DNA of 37,499 nucleotides, taken from assembly GCF_003602095.1 (NCBI RefSeq), contig NZ_RAHH01000041.1, positions 1 to 37,499 of the forward strand, given 5' to 3'. The translations under genes were made by a program, and so were the position numbers. Shown here in pieces: positions 15,350 through 28,500 of this stretch. The notes below the pieces were generated by a model, which ran no database searches, had not been told where the DNA came from, and saw nothing but the letters and a program-made list of their open reading frames with translations. Origin of the DNA: Rahnella woolbedingensis (GTDB lineage Bacteria > Pseudomonadota > Gammaproteobacteria > Enterobacterales > Enterobacteriaceae). How positions within the stretch are numbered: position 1 is the first letter of the stretch; each line of letters begins with the position of its first letter.

Positions 15350-17413
15350 ATGAAATGGTTAACAAAAAATGCGCTCTTGTTCTCAGTCAAAACCTGTATT
15401 GCGGCATTTATAGCCTTATATATAGCCCTCGAACTCAATCTCGATAAACCGGCCTGGTCGATGGTGTCGGTGTACGTCATTTCACAGCTCTATTCAGCTT
15501 CTACGTTGTCTAAAGCCACGTACCGTTTTCTCGGCACCGTGCTGGGCGGCGTTTTTATCTTTCTGGTCTATCCGTTTACGGTTACCGATCCGGTGCTGTT
15601 CAGCCTCAGCGTGTCGCTGTGGGTGGCGTTTTGTCTGTATCTTTCACTGCATGACCGCACGCCGAAAAGCTACGTTTTTATGCTGGCGGGCTACAGCGCG
15701 GCGATCATGGGATTTGCCGACGTCGATACCCCGATGTCGATCACCTACACGGTGATTTCGCGCGTGGAAGAAATTACCGTCGCGATTATCTGCAGCACGC
15801 TGATCCACATGCTGGTGTTCCCGGTGCGGATGCGCAATTTGCTCGAGAACAGCGTCAATAACTGGTATGAAAGTGCCAAAAAGCTGTGCAATGAATTGCT
15901 GACCGTAACCGCCAAAGACCCGCAGCCGGAGCGTGAGCATATTCTGGTGCAGATGGCGAATTACCCGCTCAACGTCGAAACGCTGATCACCCACTGCGTG
16001 TTTGAAGGGGATTCGGCGCGCAGGCTCATTCGTCTGGTGATGGCGCAATATCAGCACCTGTCATATTTGATCCCCACGCTGACGGCCATCGAAAAGCGTC
16101 TGAACCTGCTGGCTGAACAGCAAATCCCGTTTCCTGATTTTGTCTCTGAAACTTTCAGTCAGTTCCTGTTGTGGCTCAACAGCGCTGAACTCAGCGGCAA
16201 TGCGCAAGGCATTCAGACGGAAATCCGCGCCTCGCAGGCCCGCATCAAAAATCTTTATGAAAGCGGCGAAATGACGCCGGAAGAAGGCCTGCTGTTCACC
16301 GGCCTGCTCGAGCGTTTGCAAAACTTTGTCCACATCACCGAATCATATTATGGTGTGACCGAGCGGGTGACGCAGTTCACTAAAGAGAAAAAGCGCAGCA
16401 AAATTGAACTGGGTCTCAGAAAGCATATTGATGAAGGGATGATACTGCTTTCGGCGTTTTGCGCGTTTACCGCGACTATGATCGGTTGCCTGTTCTGGAT
16501 AGGCACCGGCTGGCGCGACGGTGCGTCTGCTCCGATGATGGCGGCGGTTATCTGCTCGTTCTTCGCTTCGCTCGACAGTCCGATTGCCTCGATGAAAGTG
16601 TTTCTGAAAGGGGTGCTGATCGCCATTGTGATCAGCGTGATTTATGCGGTCATCTTTCTCCCGATGGCGATCACCTTTGAGTCGCTGATTATCTGTCTGG
16701 CACCCGGCCTGCTGGCGCTGGGGCTGGTGATTGCTAATCCATCGACCAATTTTATCGGCCTGATAATCGCCACGCAGATCCCCGGTTTTATCGGCATGGG
16801 ACACGATTTTAAACCCGATGTGCTGGTGATTGTGAACGCGGCGCTTTCGACAATTGTCGGGATTATGATTGCGCTGCTGACCACCGCGCTTATCCGCAAC
16901 AAGCGGCCTTCGTGGACTGCCAAACGTGCGCTGCGCAAAGGCATCAAAGAGCTTTTGCAGTTCACCAGTGAAATCAAAATTAATGCGTCTTCGCTGCGCG
17001 GGCGGCAGCAATATGTCGCCAGTATGCTGGATAAAGTGAACATCATTTTGCCGCGTAACAAAGCGGATCCGTCACCTAAGGTGGCACTGGGCGGTAATCT
17101 GATCACCGAAATCTGGCTGGGCGTGAATTGCTATGATTTCTATGCCCGACATCAGGACGTACTGAAAAATCATCACGTTGAAACCGAAGTGCTGATGTAT
17201 GAGATTAATAATTACATCAAAAAGCGGCTGAAAAATATCTACATCGGGCCGCCGGATTCGTTGCTCAATGCGCTGAATCAGGCGCTGGTGCGGCTTGAGG
17301 TGTTATGCCGCGCGGACATCGAACTGTACACGCCGCTGTTCCACCTGTTTAACATCCGCATGGCGCTGTACCCGACCGCGCGCTGGCCGGAGCTGGCGTT
17401 ACCCCAAACGTAA
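15350..17413 (+). CDS. FUSC-family (AaeB/YdhK-like) inner-membrane exporter
   Basis: This is a 687-residue protein with two membrane blocks of about six helices each, near residues 10-165 and 355-520, each followed by a soluble helical region. This is the fusaric-acid resistance / aromatic-acid exporter (FUSC) layout, as in AaeB and YdhK (655-670 residues). Diagnostic words include LNLDKPAWSMVSVYVISQ in the first block and GTGWRDGASAPMMAAVICSFFASLDSP in the second. Such pumps usually work with a membrane-fusion partner (AaeA-like) and an outer-membrane channel; no such gene is adjacent here, which is unlike a typical aae operon. Likely cargo: aromatic carboxylic acids, by family only. Confidence 0.88.
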   Translation: MKWLTKNALLFSVKTCIAAFIALYIALELNLDKPAWSMVSVYVISQLYSASTLSKATYRFLGTVLGGVFIFLVYPFTVTDPVLFSLSVSLWVAFCLYLSLHDRTPKSYVFMLAGYSAAIMGFADVDTPMSITYTVISRVEEITVAIICSTLIHMLVFPVRMRNLLENSVNNWYESAKKLCNELLTVTAKDPQPEREHILVQMANYPLNVETLITHCVFEGDSARRLIRLVMAQYQHLSYLIPTLTAIEKRLNLLAEQQIPFPDFVSETFSQFLLWLNSAELSGNAQGIQTEIRASQARIKNLYESGEMTPEEGLLFTGLLERLQNFVHITESYYGVTERVTQFTKEKKRSKIELGLRKHIDEGMILLSAFCAFTATMIGCLFWIGTGWRDGASAPMMAAVICSFFASLDSPIASMKVFLKGVLIAIVISVIYAVIFLPMAITFESLIICLAPGLLALGLVIANPSTNFIGLIIATQIPGFIGMGHDFKPDVLVIVNAALSTIVGIMIALLTTALIRNKRPSWTAKRALRKGIKELLQFTSEIKINASSLRGRQQYVASMLDKVNIILPRNKADPSPKVALGGNLITEIWLGVNCYDFYARHQDVLKNHHVETEVLMYEINNYIKKRLKNIYIGPPDSLLNALNQALVRLEVLCRADIELYTPLFHLFNIRMALYPTARWPELALPQT

Positions 17414-17416
17414 AAT

Positions 17417-17465
17417 GCCCGCGCCGCAGTTCATTAACCTGGATCAGCGGTGCGGGCTTTTTTAT
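17417..17465 (+). terminator. Terminator between the FUSC and antiporter genes
   Basis: GCCCGC-G-CCGC (17417-17427) pairs with GCGG-T-GCGGGC (17447-17457) across a G/T position, followed by T7. The convergent antiporter gene stops at 17462, inside the T tract; termination in its direction would be weaker. Confidence 0.85.
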
Positions 17466-19249
17466 GCTTCGTTCTGCACCAGCGCAATCAGAGTGCAGGG
17501 TACCGGCGGGGTATTGCCGTCTTTGAGCACCACCAGTGTGTCGTTTTCGCGCACGGCAAACAGGGGCAGCACGCCGCTGTTTTTCTCCAGATAATCTATC
17601 CAGCCAAAACTCTCGTTGAGGTGTGTGGCTTTTATCACCGCACCTTTGGCCAGCAAAGAGCTGAGTTTCGAATAGGTCGCATCGCTGCTGAACAGCACTT
17701 CGTGACGCTGAAAACGGCTGTTTTCCTGCGAGCGTGCGCCTTTGAGTGCCGGACCGGATCGCACCGCAAACACCTTTTCGCGCCCGAAAATATGACCAAA
17801 ATGATACACCGCCAGCGCGTTCTGATGGCGGTTCGGCGACAGCGCCAGCACCTGCGATACGCCGCTCAGATCGAGAAAGTTCTCTGCATGTTCCGACCAC
17901 GCATTGCCGTAATAAGCCGGAATGCCGTCCATCCGCGCCTGCCGGTAATATTCCCAGCTGCTGTCAGTCAGCCGCACTGGAATATCCTGCTTCATCAGTA
18001 CTTTTGCCAGCACCCGCGCTACGCTGTTCGCCCCGATAATCAGCACGCCGCGCGGCGTTTTTTGCTGTACCCGCAGCATGCGGGCAATTCCCCGGCTGGT
18101 CAGGCTTTGCAGCACTACGGTGCCGATAATAATGGCAAAGACCACCGTCACCAGTTTATCGGCCTGCGGATAATTCATGCGCTGTAAGGTCAGGGCGAAC
18201 AGCGAACTGACCGCCGCCGCCACAATGCCACGGGGAGAAATCCAGCACAGCAGCAGGCGGTCGCGCCAGTGCAAAGAGGAACACCAGGTCGAGACGGCGA
18301 TACACAGCGGTCGGGCGATAAACTGCACCACCAGCAACAAGCCAATCAGCGGCCAGCCCATATCAATTAGCGCGCCGATATCCAGACGCGCGGCCAAAAT
18401 AATAAACAGAGCAGAGATAAGAATCGCTGAAAGTTCTTCTTTAAAGGCCAAGATCTCAGTGGTATCGACATCGCGCATGTTCGCCAGCCAGATGCCCATC
18501 ACGGTGACGGTTAACATGCCGGATTCGTCGGCCAGTGCGTTCGACAAGCCGAATGCAGTCAGCATCACCGCCAGCACGCCGAGGTTTTGCAGATACGCGG
18601 GGATCCACACGCGACGCAGCGCCACGCCGAGAATGTAACCAAACAGGGAGCCCACAACCAGCCCGCAGGCCACCGTTTCCCCGAGCGTCCAGAAAAGATG
18701 TGTCAGCGATTCAGCGTGTTCGCGCAGGGTAATAAATTCAAATACCAGCAGGGTAAAAATCGCACCCACCGGGTCGATCACAATCCCTTCCCAGCGCAAT
18801 ACCTGGTTAATCGCCGCATTCGGGCGCACCACACGCATCAGCGGCGAAATCACTGTCGGCCCGGTCACGACCGTCACCGCACCGACCAGCGCCGCCAGTT
18901 CAGGTTCAAACCCCAGCAGCCACCAGCAGGCGAGGCTTATCACCACAAAAGTGACCAACATGCCGATGGTAACCAGATTGCGCACCACTCCGCCCAGGCC
19001 ACGGACCTCATCAACTCTGAGCGTCAGCGCGCCTTCAAACAAAATAATGGCGACCGAAATCGACACCAGCGGAAATAACAGATCGCCAAACAGCGCGTCG
19101 GGCTGGATGACGTGAGTGACCGGACCCAGAACAACGCCGAGCAACAGTAAAGGCAAAATGGCGGGAATTTTTAATAACCACGCCAGCCACTGAGCCAGCA
19201 AAGATCCCAGTCCTATGATGACCAGCATCAGCGGGGCGGATAGCAGCAT
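17462..19249 (-). CDS. CPA1-type cation/proton antiporter with C-terminal nucleotide-binding domain
   Basis: This is an inner-membrane Na+(or K+)/H+ exchanger of 595 residues. The first about 390 residues are an Na_H_Exchanger domain of roughly 12 helices, with VVTGPTVISPLMRVV at about 145 and EGIVIDPVGA near 173, the DP pair matching the ion-binding site of CPA1 members. Residues about 400-525 form a Rossmann-like TrkA-N region (GVLIIGANSVARVLAKVL, then GNAWSEHAENFLDLSGV), so activity may be gated by NAD(H) or a related nucleotide. Its glycine motif is GANSVA rather than the usual GxGxxG, so binding is uncertain. It is divergent from the giant autotransporter and convergent with the FUSC gene. 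Confidence 0.9.
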   Translation of the reverse strand: MLLSAPLMLVIIGLGSLLAQWLAWLLKIPAILPLLLLGVVLGPVTHVIQPDALFGDLLFPLVSISVAIILFEGALTLRVDEVRGLGGVVRNLVTIGMLVTFVVISLACWWLLGFEPELAALVGAVTVVTGPTVISPLMRVVRPNAAINQVLRWEGIVIDPVGAIFTLLVFEFITLREHAESLTHLFWTLGETVACGLVVGSLFGYILGVALRRVWIPAYLQNLGVLAVMLTAFGLSNALADESGMLTVTVMGIWLANMRDVDTTEILAFKEELSAILISALFIILAARLDIGALIDMGWPLIGLLLVVQFIARPLCIAVSTWCSSLHWRDRLLLCWISPRGIVAAAVSSLFALTLQRMNYPQADKLVTVVFAIIIGTVVLQSLTSRGIARMLRVQQKTPRGVLIIGANSVARVLAKVLMKQDIPVRLTDSSWEYYRQARMDGIPAYYGNAWSEHAENFLDLSGVSQVLALSPNRHQNALAVYHFGHIFGREKVFAVRSGPALKGARSQENSRFQRHEVLFSSDATYSKLSSLLAKGAVIKATHLNESFGWIDYLEKNSGVLPLFAVRENDTLVVLKDGNTPPVPCTLIALVQNEA

Positions 19250-19347
19250 AATTTTTCCCTTTATTTATCCTAAAAAAATGTCGTCTTAGCACACTGCCAG
19301 TCACTTCACTATTTCGTCTGTGAAATGTTGCTTTTTTGTAAGTGTAG

Positions 19348-19426
19348 CTTACCTTTATGTTAGGGAATGGTAAGTCAAATTTCAGAATTTATTAAATTAA
19401 GTTTGAAGTAAGAAAATATTACTTCA
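19348..19426. promoter_or_regulatory. AT-rich control region between antiporter and autotransporter genes
   Basis: The 263-bp divergent gap is clearly more AT-rich than its flanks. It holds CTTACC/GGTAAG (19348-19374, 15-nt gap) and a perfect TGAAGTAA (19404-19411) / TTACTTCA (19419-19426) inverted repeat with a 7-nt gap, about 87 bp before the autotransporter start. The latter has the size of a regulator operator. AT-richness also suits H-NS silencing, common for large adhesins (inference). Confidence 0.45.
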
Positions 19427-19512
19427 TGTGTTTTTACTCATCCTTGCTTCACTCATTTTGCTTGCGCTGACCCACAGGTCGCTTTATTCATTTCTCTTGA
19501 TGGAATTGACTC

Positions 19513-22500
19513 ATGAACAAGATTTATCGTCTGGTGTGGAGTGAAATCAGGTCTGCGTGGGTTGCCGCGCCTGAAACAACTAAAGGGCATCGCAAAGGAT
19601 CCGGACGCACAAAACTGGCGGCTTCTCTGGCATTGGCCTTAACCGCGGGTCCGGCTTTTGCAGATGACGTGAACTGGGCAGATGTCTATCCGACGTATAA
19701 TTTCCCGGTGCTGGCGAATTACGATGTACTGCGGGAAACCGGTTTTGCTTTTACCATTGACGGCGATACGGGCACTGCAACACATTACGCCGACGGCACG
19801 ACGCTCAATATTTTGGGGCCGATCCCGACGATAACCGCAGGTACGAATGGCACAGCCACACCACTGCTGGTGCGCAACGGGCTGGCTGACAGCACCGGGA
19901 CAGGCGCGGATCCGGGGCGGATCACCATGATTCAGGCCACGGACTCCAATAACGTCGTCACCCCCATTACCTCTGCCAATATTGATACCTTCAGCTATTC
20001 AACCAACGAAGCTACCCCGCAGCAAAATCAGGAACTGAACGTAGTGGTGCCGGGGTTGGATGGCAGTTACGCCGTCATTAAAGTCTATGACTCTTCGACG
20101 TTTTCTGCGCCGGGCACCTCGCTGGTCGGCGATCTGCCGCTGAATGTGTATGACGCGAACTCATTTCATATCTACAACAACTTCGGCATCGCCAGCGTGG
20201 CGGCTGTGGGCGGCACCGCCAATATTAATGTCGGTGCTGATACTAACGGCACCACACCGATTTCGGCGGCTGCGAACACTATCGATCTGCTGGCGAAAAA
20301 TTCGACGCTGGCGAAAGCGGATGGCAGTGGTACAGCTGCGAGCGCTGTTAACTGGCAATCCGATAACTACGTGCATTTTGCGCCAGCGGCAGTGATCTCC
20401 GGGGATCTGCAAAAAGAAACGGCGGTCAGTTCGCAGTATAACGATTCAATCACCTTGCCTAACTACGTGCTGGTCGGCGGGCAGGTTGTGCAGGCCGGTT
20501 CCCGAACCTTCACCATCAATTCGGCGGCGGATATCGCCACGGTGAACAATTTCCTGCTGGGAACCAGCCGCGAAAACAGCCAGGTTCAGCTGTGGCTGAC
20601 CGGCGGGGTGACATTACCGCCGGAAAATGGCGGGGCAGTGATAGATTCTCCGGTCATCGCGCAAAATACCTATAACGCGATTATTCAGAGCCTGCTCAGT
20701 GCTGAACAACAGAACCGCGTTGATCTGACCTATCACGTCTGGGACGACATGCTGGCCCATAACAACAATGCCACGCTGGGCACCGGCAGCCTGAACGTGA
20801 TTTATGCCACAGGCGCTAACGCCACCGGCACCGTGACCAGTACCGGCAGCCTGGCGGTGGACGGCGCAACGGCAGTCATGCGCGGTGACAACGGCGCGGT
20901 GCTTACCAACGATGGCAATATCAACATCTGGCGCAGCAGCGGCTCAAGCCCGGCAGGTGTGGGCATGATGGCGACCGATGCAACGGCCACCAACAACGGC
21001 ACGATTAATGCCGGGTTGTTCCTCGAAAAAGACGGCACCAACCAGAATGTCAGCAACCAGGGCACGATTGCCATGCAGGGGCTGGGTGCCAGTCAGCTGT
21101 TTAACTTAGGCTTTATCAACGTCGCGCTGACCGACGGCACTACTGATGGCGCGACCGGCATTCAGGCGCAGGGCACCACTGCGGCGACCAACAGTGGCAC
21201 CGTCGCTGTCACCGGCAATACTCACAATACTGACGGACGCGCCAGCGGCTACGGCGCGGATATTTCCGGCGCAGCCACGTTCACCAACACCGCAGGCGGC
21301 AATATTTATGTCGGGACTACCCCGATTACGGCGACTACGCCTGCGGCTCCGACCAGTATGATCGGCGGTGCGGTACAGTCCGCCGCTATTCGCACCAGCA
21401 GCACCGGCGCGGTGACCAACAACGGAACCATCACCCTGGGCGCGCAAACGCGAAATGCGGTGGGGATACTGGTTAATGGCGGCACCGGTGCGGTACTTAA
21501 CACTGGCACTATTAACGTGCTCGGGGTGCTCGGTGTAAACGGTGCGGCAGCGCAGAACTACGGGCTCTCAGCTATCGACACCAGCAACGTCACCAATACC
21601 GGCGCCATCCGCGTGTTCGGTGATAACAACGTGGCGATCAATTTGCTGGCGAGAACTGCCGCCGCGTCGGTGAATTCCACCATCGATGGGGCGATTACTG
21701 TCGGTGCCGCCGGGGATAGCGGCGGCAGCGATAATAACCCGTTTACCTACCGTAACTATGCCGTGTATGCCGAAGGGCTGAACGGTTTTCAGGCCACTGC
21801 GGACGTCGATTCTTCGATAAATCTGCTGTCCGCCGGGGCGATAGGCGCCCATGCGCGCGGTTCGGCGACCATTAACGTGGGGGCTAATGCGGTACTTAAT
21901 TTTGGCAACACCAACCAAATTGGCTATTACGCCTACGGTGAAGCCGCCAAAATCAATCTGGGCAGCGCCATCATCGATGACAATGGCCAGGCGGGATCGA
22001 TCCTGTTTGCTATCGACCATGGCGCGCAGTTTGACGGCAGTTCGGGTGGCGCAGGGCCGTATGTACTGACAGTGACCGGTACCGGTTCAACCGGCGTATT
22101 TGCCAACGGTCTGGATACCGGCGCAGACGGCCAGCCGGGCGGCGGAGATGATTCACTGACCACGCTCGATACCGGTTCGGCGACTATTCATGTCGGCGGC
22201 GAAGATGCAGTCGGGGTGAAAATCACCGGCGGCGCGACCGGCACCATCAATAACGGCGGCATTTTGCTGGAACATAACGACGCCACTGCCGTGGTGGTGG
22301 ATGGTCGCAACTATGCCATTGACGGCACCAAAGGTGCCGGTGCGGATGCGCTGGCGACCAACGTGCTTTCAAAAGCGGATATCGGTACGACCGCCAGCCA
22401 GAGCGGCATCATAGGTTATGACGTTTCCTGGAAAGGTAAAGTTGACATTGAAAGCGACGGCATCAGTCTGGCGGGTAACAACAACATTGGTATCTACCTG

Positions 22501-25500
22501 CACGACGGCGGTATTGCCAATAACAACGCGCCGATTAATGTTAATGGCACCAACAACATCGGCGTGTACATTCAGGATCAGGGTACGCTGACCAACCTGC
22601 GTGATATTACCGTCACCGGCGCTGCCGGCAGCAATAATGTTGGCGTGAAAGTTCAGGGCGCAGGTGCGCAGGTCACGCAGCTCGGTAATGTGACAGCCAA
22701 TGGCGGGCTGGCGGCGGTGCAACTGGTCAATGACGGCGCGTCTCTGGCGATCAGCGGCACCAATAACCACATCACTGCCAGCAATGGCGCAGACGGGATC
22801 CTGATGGATTTGGGGTCTGCCTCACTGACGGCCAGCAATACGCAAATTGATATCAGCGGTAGTGGCGCGGGGATCAACAACAAAGCCGATACGTCGAATA
22901 TTAACCTGACAGACGTGACGATTAATGCGGCTGATGGCCCGGCAATTCGCACCGCCGTTACCTTTGACGCTGAAGGTACCGGCAACCAGCTTAATGTCTC
23001 TGGCAACGGCGCGGGCTTTGCCTTTGAAAAAGAAGACGGCACTAACACCACCGGTAATCTGACCATCGGCACCGGTTACACCATCGATGTGACCGGCGCG
23101 AACGGCAACGGGATCCTGGCCAAAACCGACGGCAGCGTCACCTCCGGTGCCAATATCACCATGGGTGCCACAGGCGGGGCGGCAATATCGGCGGTGGATT
23201 CCAGCGCGGTCACCAATAATGGCAACATTCAGACCAGCAGCAACACCAACACCAGTATTCTTGCCACCAATGCTGGCGCGTTCACCAATAACGGCACCAT
23301 CAATGCCACCGGTGGCATCAATCCGCTGGCCTTAATTCGTATTAACGGCACGGCGGCAAACCGCACCATTATCAACAACGGCAGCATTACCGATGCCAGC
23401 CAGAATTCGGTGGTTATTGATGCCAGCGGGACGGCTAACAATACCGTTACTAACCAGGGCACGCTCAGTGCTGCCAGTAACACTGCGACGGCGTTACTGA
23501 CGGGGAGCGGAAGTGACAATGTCACACTTTCCGGCACGCAGGCCACCACCGGACTGATTAATCTGGGTTCCGGCACGGATACCTTCACCTGGGACAGCGG
23601 AACGCTCGATGGCGCGGTGGATTTCACCGGCGCAGACGGCAATGACCGCGCCAACATTGGCGATGTTGATCTCACCTCTACGCGCCACATTCTCAGCGAA
23701 GGCGGCAGCAACAGCACACTGACTTTCACCAATACGCACGCGTTAACGGATCCCGCGCTGATCGGGTCGCTGACTGCGGATGATGTCGCCACCGCCACTA
23801 ACATCGGTACCGGCTGGAGCACGCTGGCAGTGACCGGCACCTCTGCTGACGTACGTGTGGTGGATAATCTGCAACTTTCCGGCACGCCACTGATTCAGGT
23901 TACCGGCGGAGGGACTCTGCGCAGCGGTGACAATGTCACAGATCCGCAGTTTGCCAGCATTCGCAACTATAACGTCAGTACCGACGGTGCAGACAGCCTT
24001 CTGGTGTTTGACGGCCTTTCTGCCACACAAACCTATTCCGGCATTATCAGCGGCACCGGCGGGCTGGAACGTGCAGGTGGTGGAACCACCATTCTGACCG
24101 GTGAAAATACCTATACCGGCAATACACTGATCGACAATGGCGGCACGCTGCAACTCGGCGATGGCGGCGCGCCGGGTGCCTTGTCCGCGCAGACCAATAT
24201 CACCGATAACGGCGTGCTGAACATCAATCAGTCCGATACGGTTAATCTGGGCGGCGCTATCAGCGGAACCGGTGCGTTCTACCAGACCGGCAGCGGCACC
24301 ACGCGGTTAAGCGGTGCCAATACCTATCAGGGCGTGACGCTGGTCAACGGCGGCACCTTGCTGGTGAACGGTGATCAGCGCGACGCATCCGGTGATACCA
24401 CTGTCGCCAGCGGCGCAACGCTTGGCGGGACTGGCACAATCGGCGGTAACGTCACCTTTGGCGCCAATACCACGCTGACGCCGGGCGACGGCGGCGCGGG
24501 CACGCTGAACATTAACGGCAATCTGGTGCTTTCTCCGACCACCAACAGTAAATATGAGCTCGGTGCGGTCACGGTCGCAGGCGGTCCGCTGAATGATTTC
24601 GTTAACGTTGGACAAAATCTGACGCTTGATGGTCAGCTGAACGTAACGCTTTCAGCGGGCGGTATCTTTGCGCCGGGTCTGTATCGTCTCTACAGCTATG
24701 GCGGCACGCTGACCAATAACGTGCTGGATGTGGTGACATTACCGACCAACAACCAGAGTACCTATGGCGTTCAAACGTCTATCCCCGGCCAGGTCAACCT
24801 GGTGCTGAGTGCGCCGACACCGGCGAGCACACTGCAATTCTGGGACGGCGATTTGATCGGTAGCAATCACGGCGACGGCACTTCGGGCAACAATGAGGTT
24901 GATGGCGGCACAGGCGTCTGGGAGTCACGGGAGCTTGACGACACCAATAACTGGACGACAGCCACCGGCTTTGGTAACGACCCGTGGAGTCAGGCGTCGT
25001 TTGCTATCTTCCAGGGCGCATCGGGTACCGTCACCATCAGTAATGCGTTCAACCCGGTAGTCACCGCCGGGATGCAATTCGACAGCGACGGATACGTGCT
25101 TAAAGGCGATCCGCTGTCCATTGTACGAACGGCCGATCTTTTACCTTCGCAGAATTATCTGGCAGAGGGTGAAACTGCTGCAGATGCGTATTTTGTGATA
25201 CGCGTGGGGGCCGGGGACGACGGCGCTGACATAACGACGACAATCGACGCCAACCTGATCCCGGCTTCCGGTTCGACCGACCGGCTTAAATTGCTGAAAT
25301 TCGATCCGGGACGCCTGATCCTGACCGGCGTTAACGGCTACACCGGCGGCACCGAAATTTATGGCGGCGTGCTGAACGTTTCTTCGGATCAAAATCTCGG
25401 GTTAGCCGGTACCTCGGTGCTGATTAACAACAACTCGGTGCTACAGGCGGGCGCTGATTTCACCACCGACCGGCCAATTTTCCTGAGCGAAATGGGTGGC

Positions 25501-28500
25501 GGCCAGTTTGACCTGTATGGTCATACCTTCACTCCGGCCGGGGTGATTGGCGGTCTGGGGCCACTGACTGTGTTTGATTCTGCGTCAGCGGGTAACAGCA
25601 CGCTGGTACTTAACCGCGTGAATACCTATCAAGGCTCGACCACCGTGACCGGCAATAATGGCGCCAGCGTGGTGGCAGTTGATGCCAATACCACCGGCGT
25701 ATTTGGGACACCGAACAGCGCCATTACGGTGAATCAGCAAGGTACGGTGAATTTCAACAATGACGCGAGTGCCGAAAACCACACCTTTACGCTCGACAGC
25801 GGTATTCTGACCTTCAACGATACCGCTTCGGCGGCAAACAGCGTGACCACCGCCACCAACGGCGCATTCGTGCAGTTAGGTGATAATGCCAGTGGCGGCA
25901 ACGGGCAGTTTACGCTGGCTTCCGGCACGCAGATGGATCTCACCGGTCAGGCGGATGGCGGCAGCTCAACCATTAACAACAGTGGGATCGTGGGCTTTGC
26001 CGGACAGGCATCGGCTGCGGGCAGCACCATCGCCAACAACGCGGGCGGCGTGGTGAATATTGCTGACGCCACTGGCAGTACCTCAGTCGGTTCGCTTTCC
26101 GGAGCGGGGAATGTGGTGCTGGGCGCAGCGCAGCTTATCGAAGGTGCGCTCAATCTCAATGACGCCATCAGCGGCATTATCAGCGGCGTAAACGGCAGTC
26201 TGGCCAAAACCGGCACCGGTACGCTGACGCTTTCCGGCGACAATACCTATACCGGCGCGACCGATGTGCAGCAGGGCGTGTTGCTGGTCAACGGCAATCA
26301 GCAGGCGGCGACCGGTGCGGTCAGCGTGGCGTCTGGCTCGACTCTTGGCGGTAATGGCACGCTGGGCGGTAACGTCACAGTTGCGGATAACGGTCATCTG
26401 GCGGCGGGTGCAGATCTCAACAGCGTAGGCGTGCTGACCACCGGCGGTCTGACGCTGAATGAAAATTCACAAGTCGATTTCCAGTTCGGTCAGTCGTTTA
26501 CCGCAGGCGGCAGTCTGAATGACCTGATTAACGTCAACGGTGATCTGAATCTGAACGGCAAACTGAATATTACCCAAACGCCGGGCGGTACGTTTGATGT
26601 AGGTATTTATCGCGTATTCAATTACACCGGCGCACTGACCGACAATACGCTGGATATCGGGAACGCCCCGGCAGCGGCAGACGATATGTACGTCCAGACC
26701 TCAATCGCTAATCAGGTCAATCTGGTGAACCGCACCGGCGTGATCCTGCGGTTCTGGGATGGCGCTGAAATGGCTAATAAAAATGACAGCCAGATCAACG
26801 GCGGCGACGGAATCTGGCAAAACAGTTCCGGCAACGACAACTGGACAACAGACGTCACTACCCCTGATGGTCGTTTTAACGCACCGTTCAGCGATAATTC
26901 CTTTGCTATTTTCGGCGGCGAAAAGGGCAATGTGACGGTGGATAACAGCCTGGGTGCAGTGATGATAAGCGGCGCGCAGTTTGCCACCGACGGTTATGTG
27001 ATTAATAACGGCGTGATCACCACCAACACGGCGGATACACAGATCCGCGTGGGGGACGGCACAATTGAAGGCGCGAATTACGTGGCGACCATCAATTCGC
27101 AAATCGCAGGCAGCGGCGGTATCAATAAAACCGATGCCGGTACGCTGGTGCTAAATGGTGCGAATACCTACAGCGGCGGCACGGTGATTTCCGCCGGTAC
27201 GTTGCAGGTTTCTGCAGACAATAACTTCGGGCAATCCGGCACGGGGCTGGCCTTCAACGGCGGTACGCTGCGTTACGGCAGTGCTTTTGATACCAGCCGT
27301 GCAGTCACCCTGCAAACCGGCGGCGGTACGGTGGATACCCACGGCAATAACGTGTCGCTCAACGGTCTGCTGAACGGCAATGGCGCGCTGACCAAAACCG
27401 GCGACGGCACCCTGACGCTGACCGCTGATAACACCTACACCGGCGACACCACAATCAGTAAAGGGAACTTACAGCTGGGTAACGGCGGTGAAACGGGCAG
27501 CATCATCGGCAATATCGCCGATAACGCTGTGTTGCAGATCAACCGTTCCAATCTGCTGACTCTGCCGGGGAATATCTCCGGTACCGGGCAGGTGTGGCAG
27601 CAAGGCAGCGGCACCACGGTACTGGCGGGCAGCAATACCTACTCTGGTATCACGCTGGTGCAAAGCGGCACCTTGCTGGCGAATGGCACCAATACGCTTA
27701 GCGCCAACTCTACCCATATCGTCAGCGCGGGGGCGTTGCTCGATACCGGAGGTAACAGCCAGACTGTGGGCTCTGTGGTTAACCAGGGCACCATTAATCT
27801 GCGCGGCGGCGATGTCGGTTCAACGCTGACGGTGAACGGGGATTATGTCGGTATGAACGGCGTGATGAAAATCGCCGCTCAGCAGCACAGTCCTGGTGTG
27901 GCTGACCGTCTGGTGATCAACGGCGGCACAGCAACCGGCGTCACCCGTCTGGATATCGATGTCAGTCAGCTCGGCGAGCAGACCACCGGCGACGGTATTA
28001 CCGTAGTTGAGGCGCAAAATGGCGCAACGACTACGGCTCAGACCACCAAAGATGCTTTCACGTTGGGAGCTGATCATCTCGATGCGGGTGCATTCCAGTA
28101 CCGTCTGTTTGCTGCTAACGCTCAGGGCGCGGGAGAAGACTGGTTCCTGCGGGCGAGCTATCGTCCGGAAGTGCCGGTGTTCGACGGTCTGGCGAGCATG
28201 GCCCGTCAGGCAGACCTTGCGGTGCTTGGCACCTTGCATCAGCGCGTAGGTGATGAAAAACCGTATGACGCCGCCACGCCGGAAGATCAGGAAGGGCGTT
28301 TCTGGGCGCGTTACATTGCTCAGTCCACCCATCAGAGCCTGAACGATGCGACGTCCACTCAGTCGGATTCGCGGATGAACGGGATGCAGGCCGGTGTTGA
28401 TCTCTATCAGGATCAAAGCTGGCGCGCAGGGGTTTACACCACGGTACTGGATATCGACACCAACTATCAGGGCGCAAATTCCGGCGGCTATGGCCCGGCG

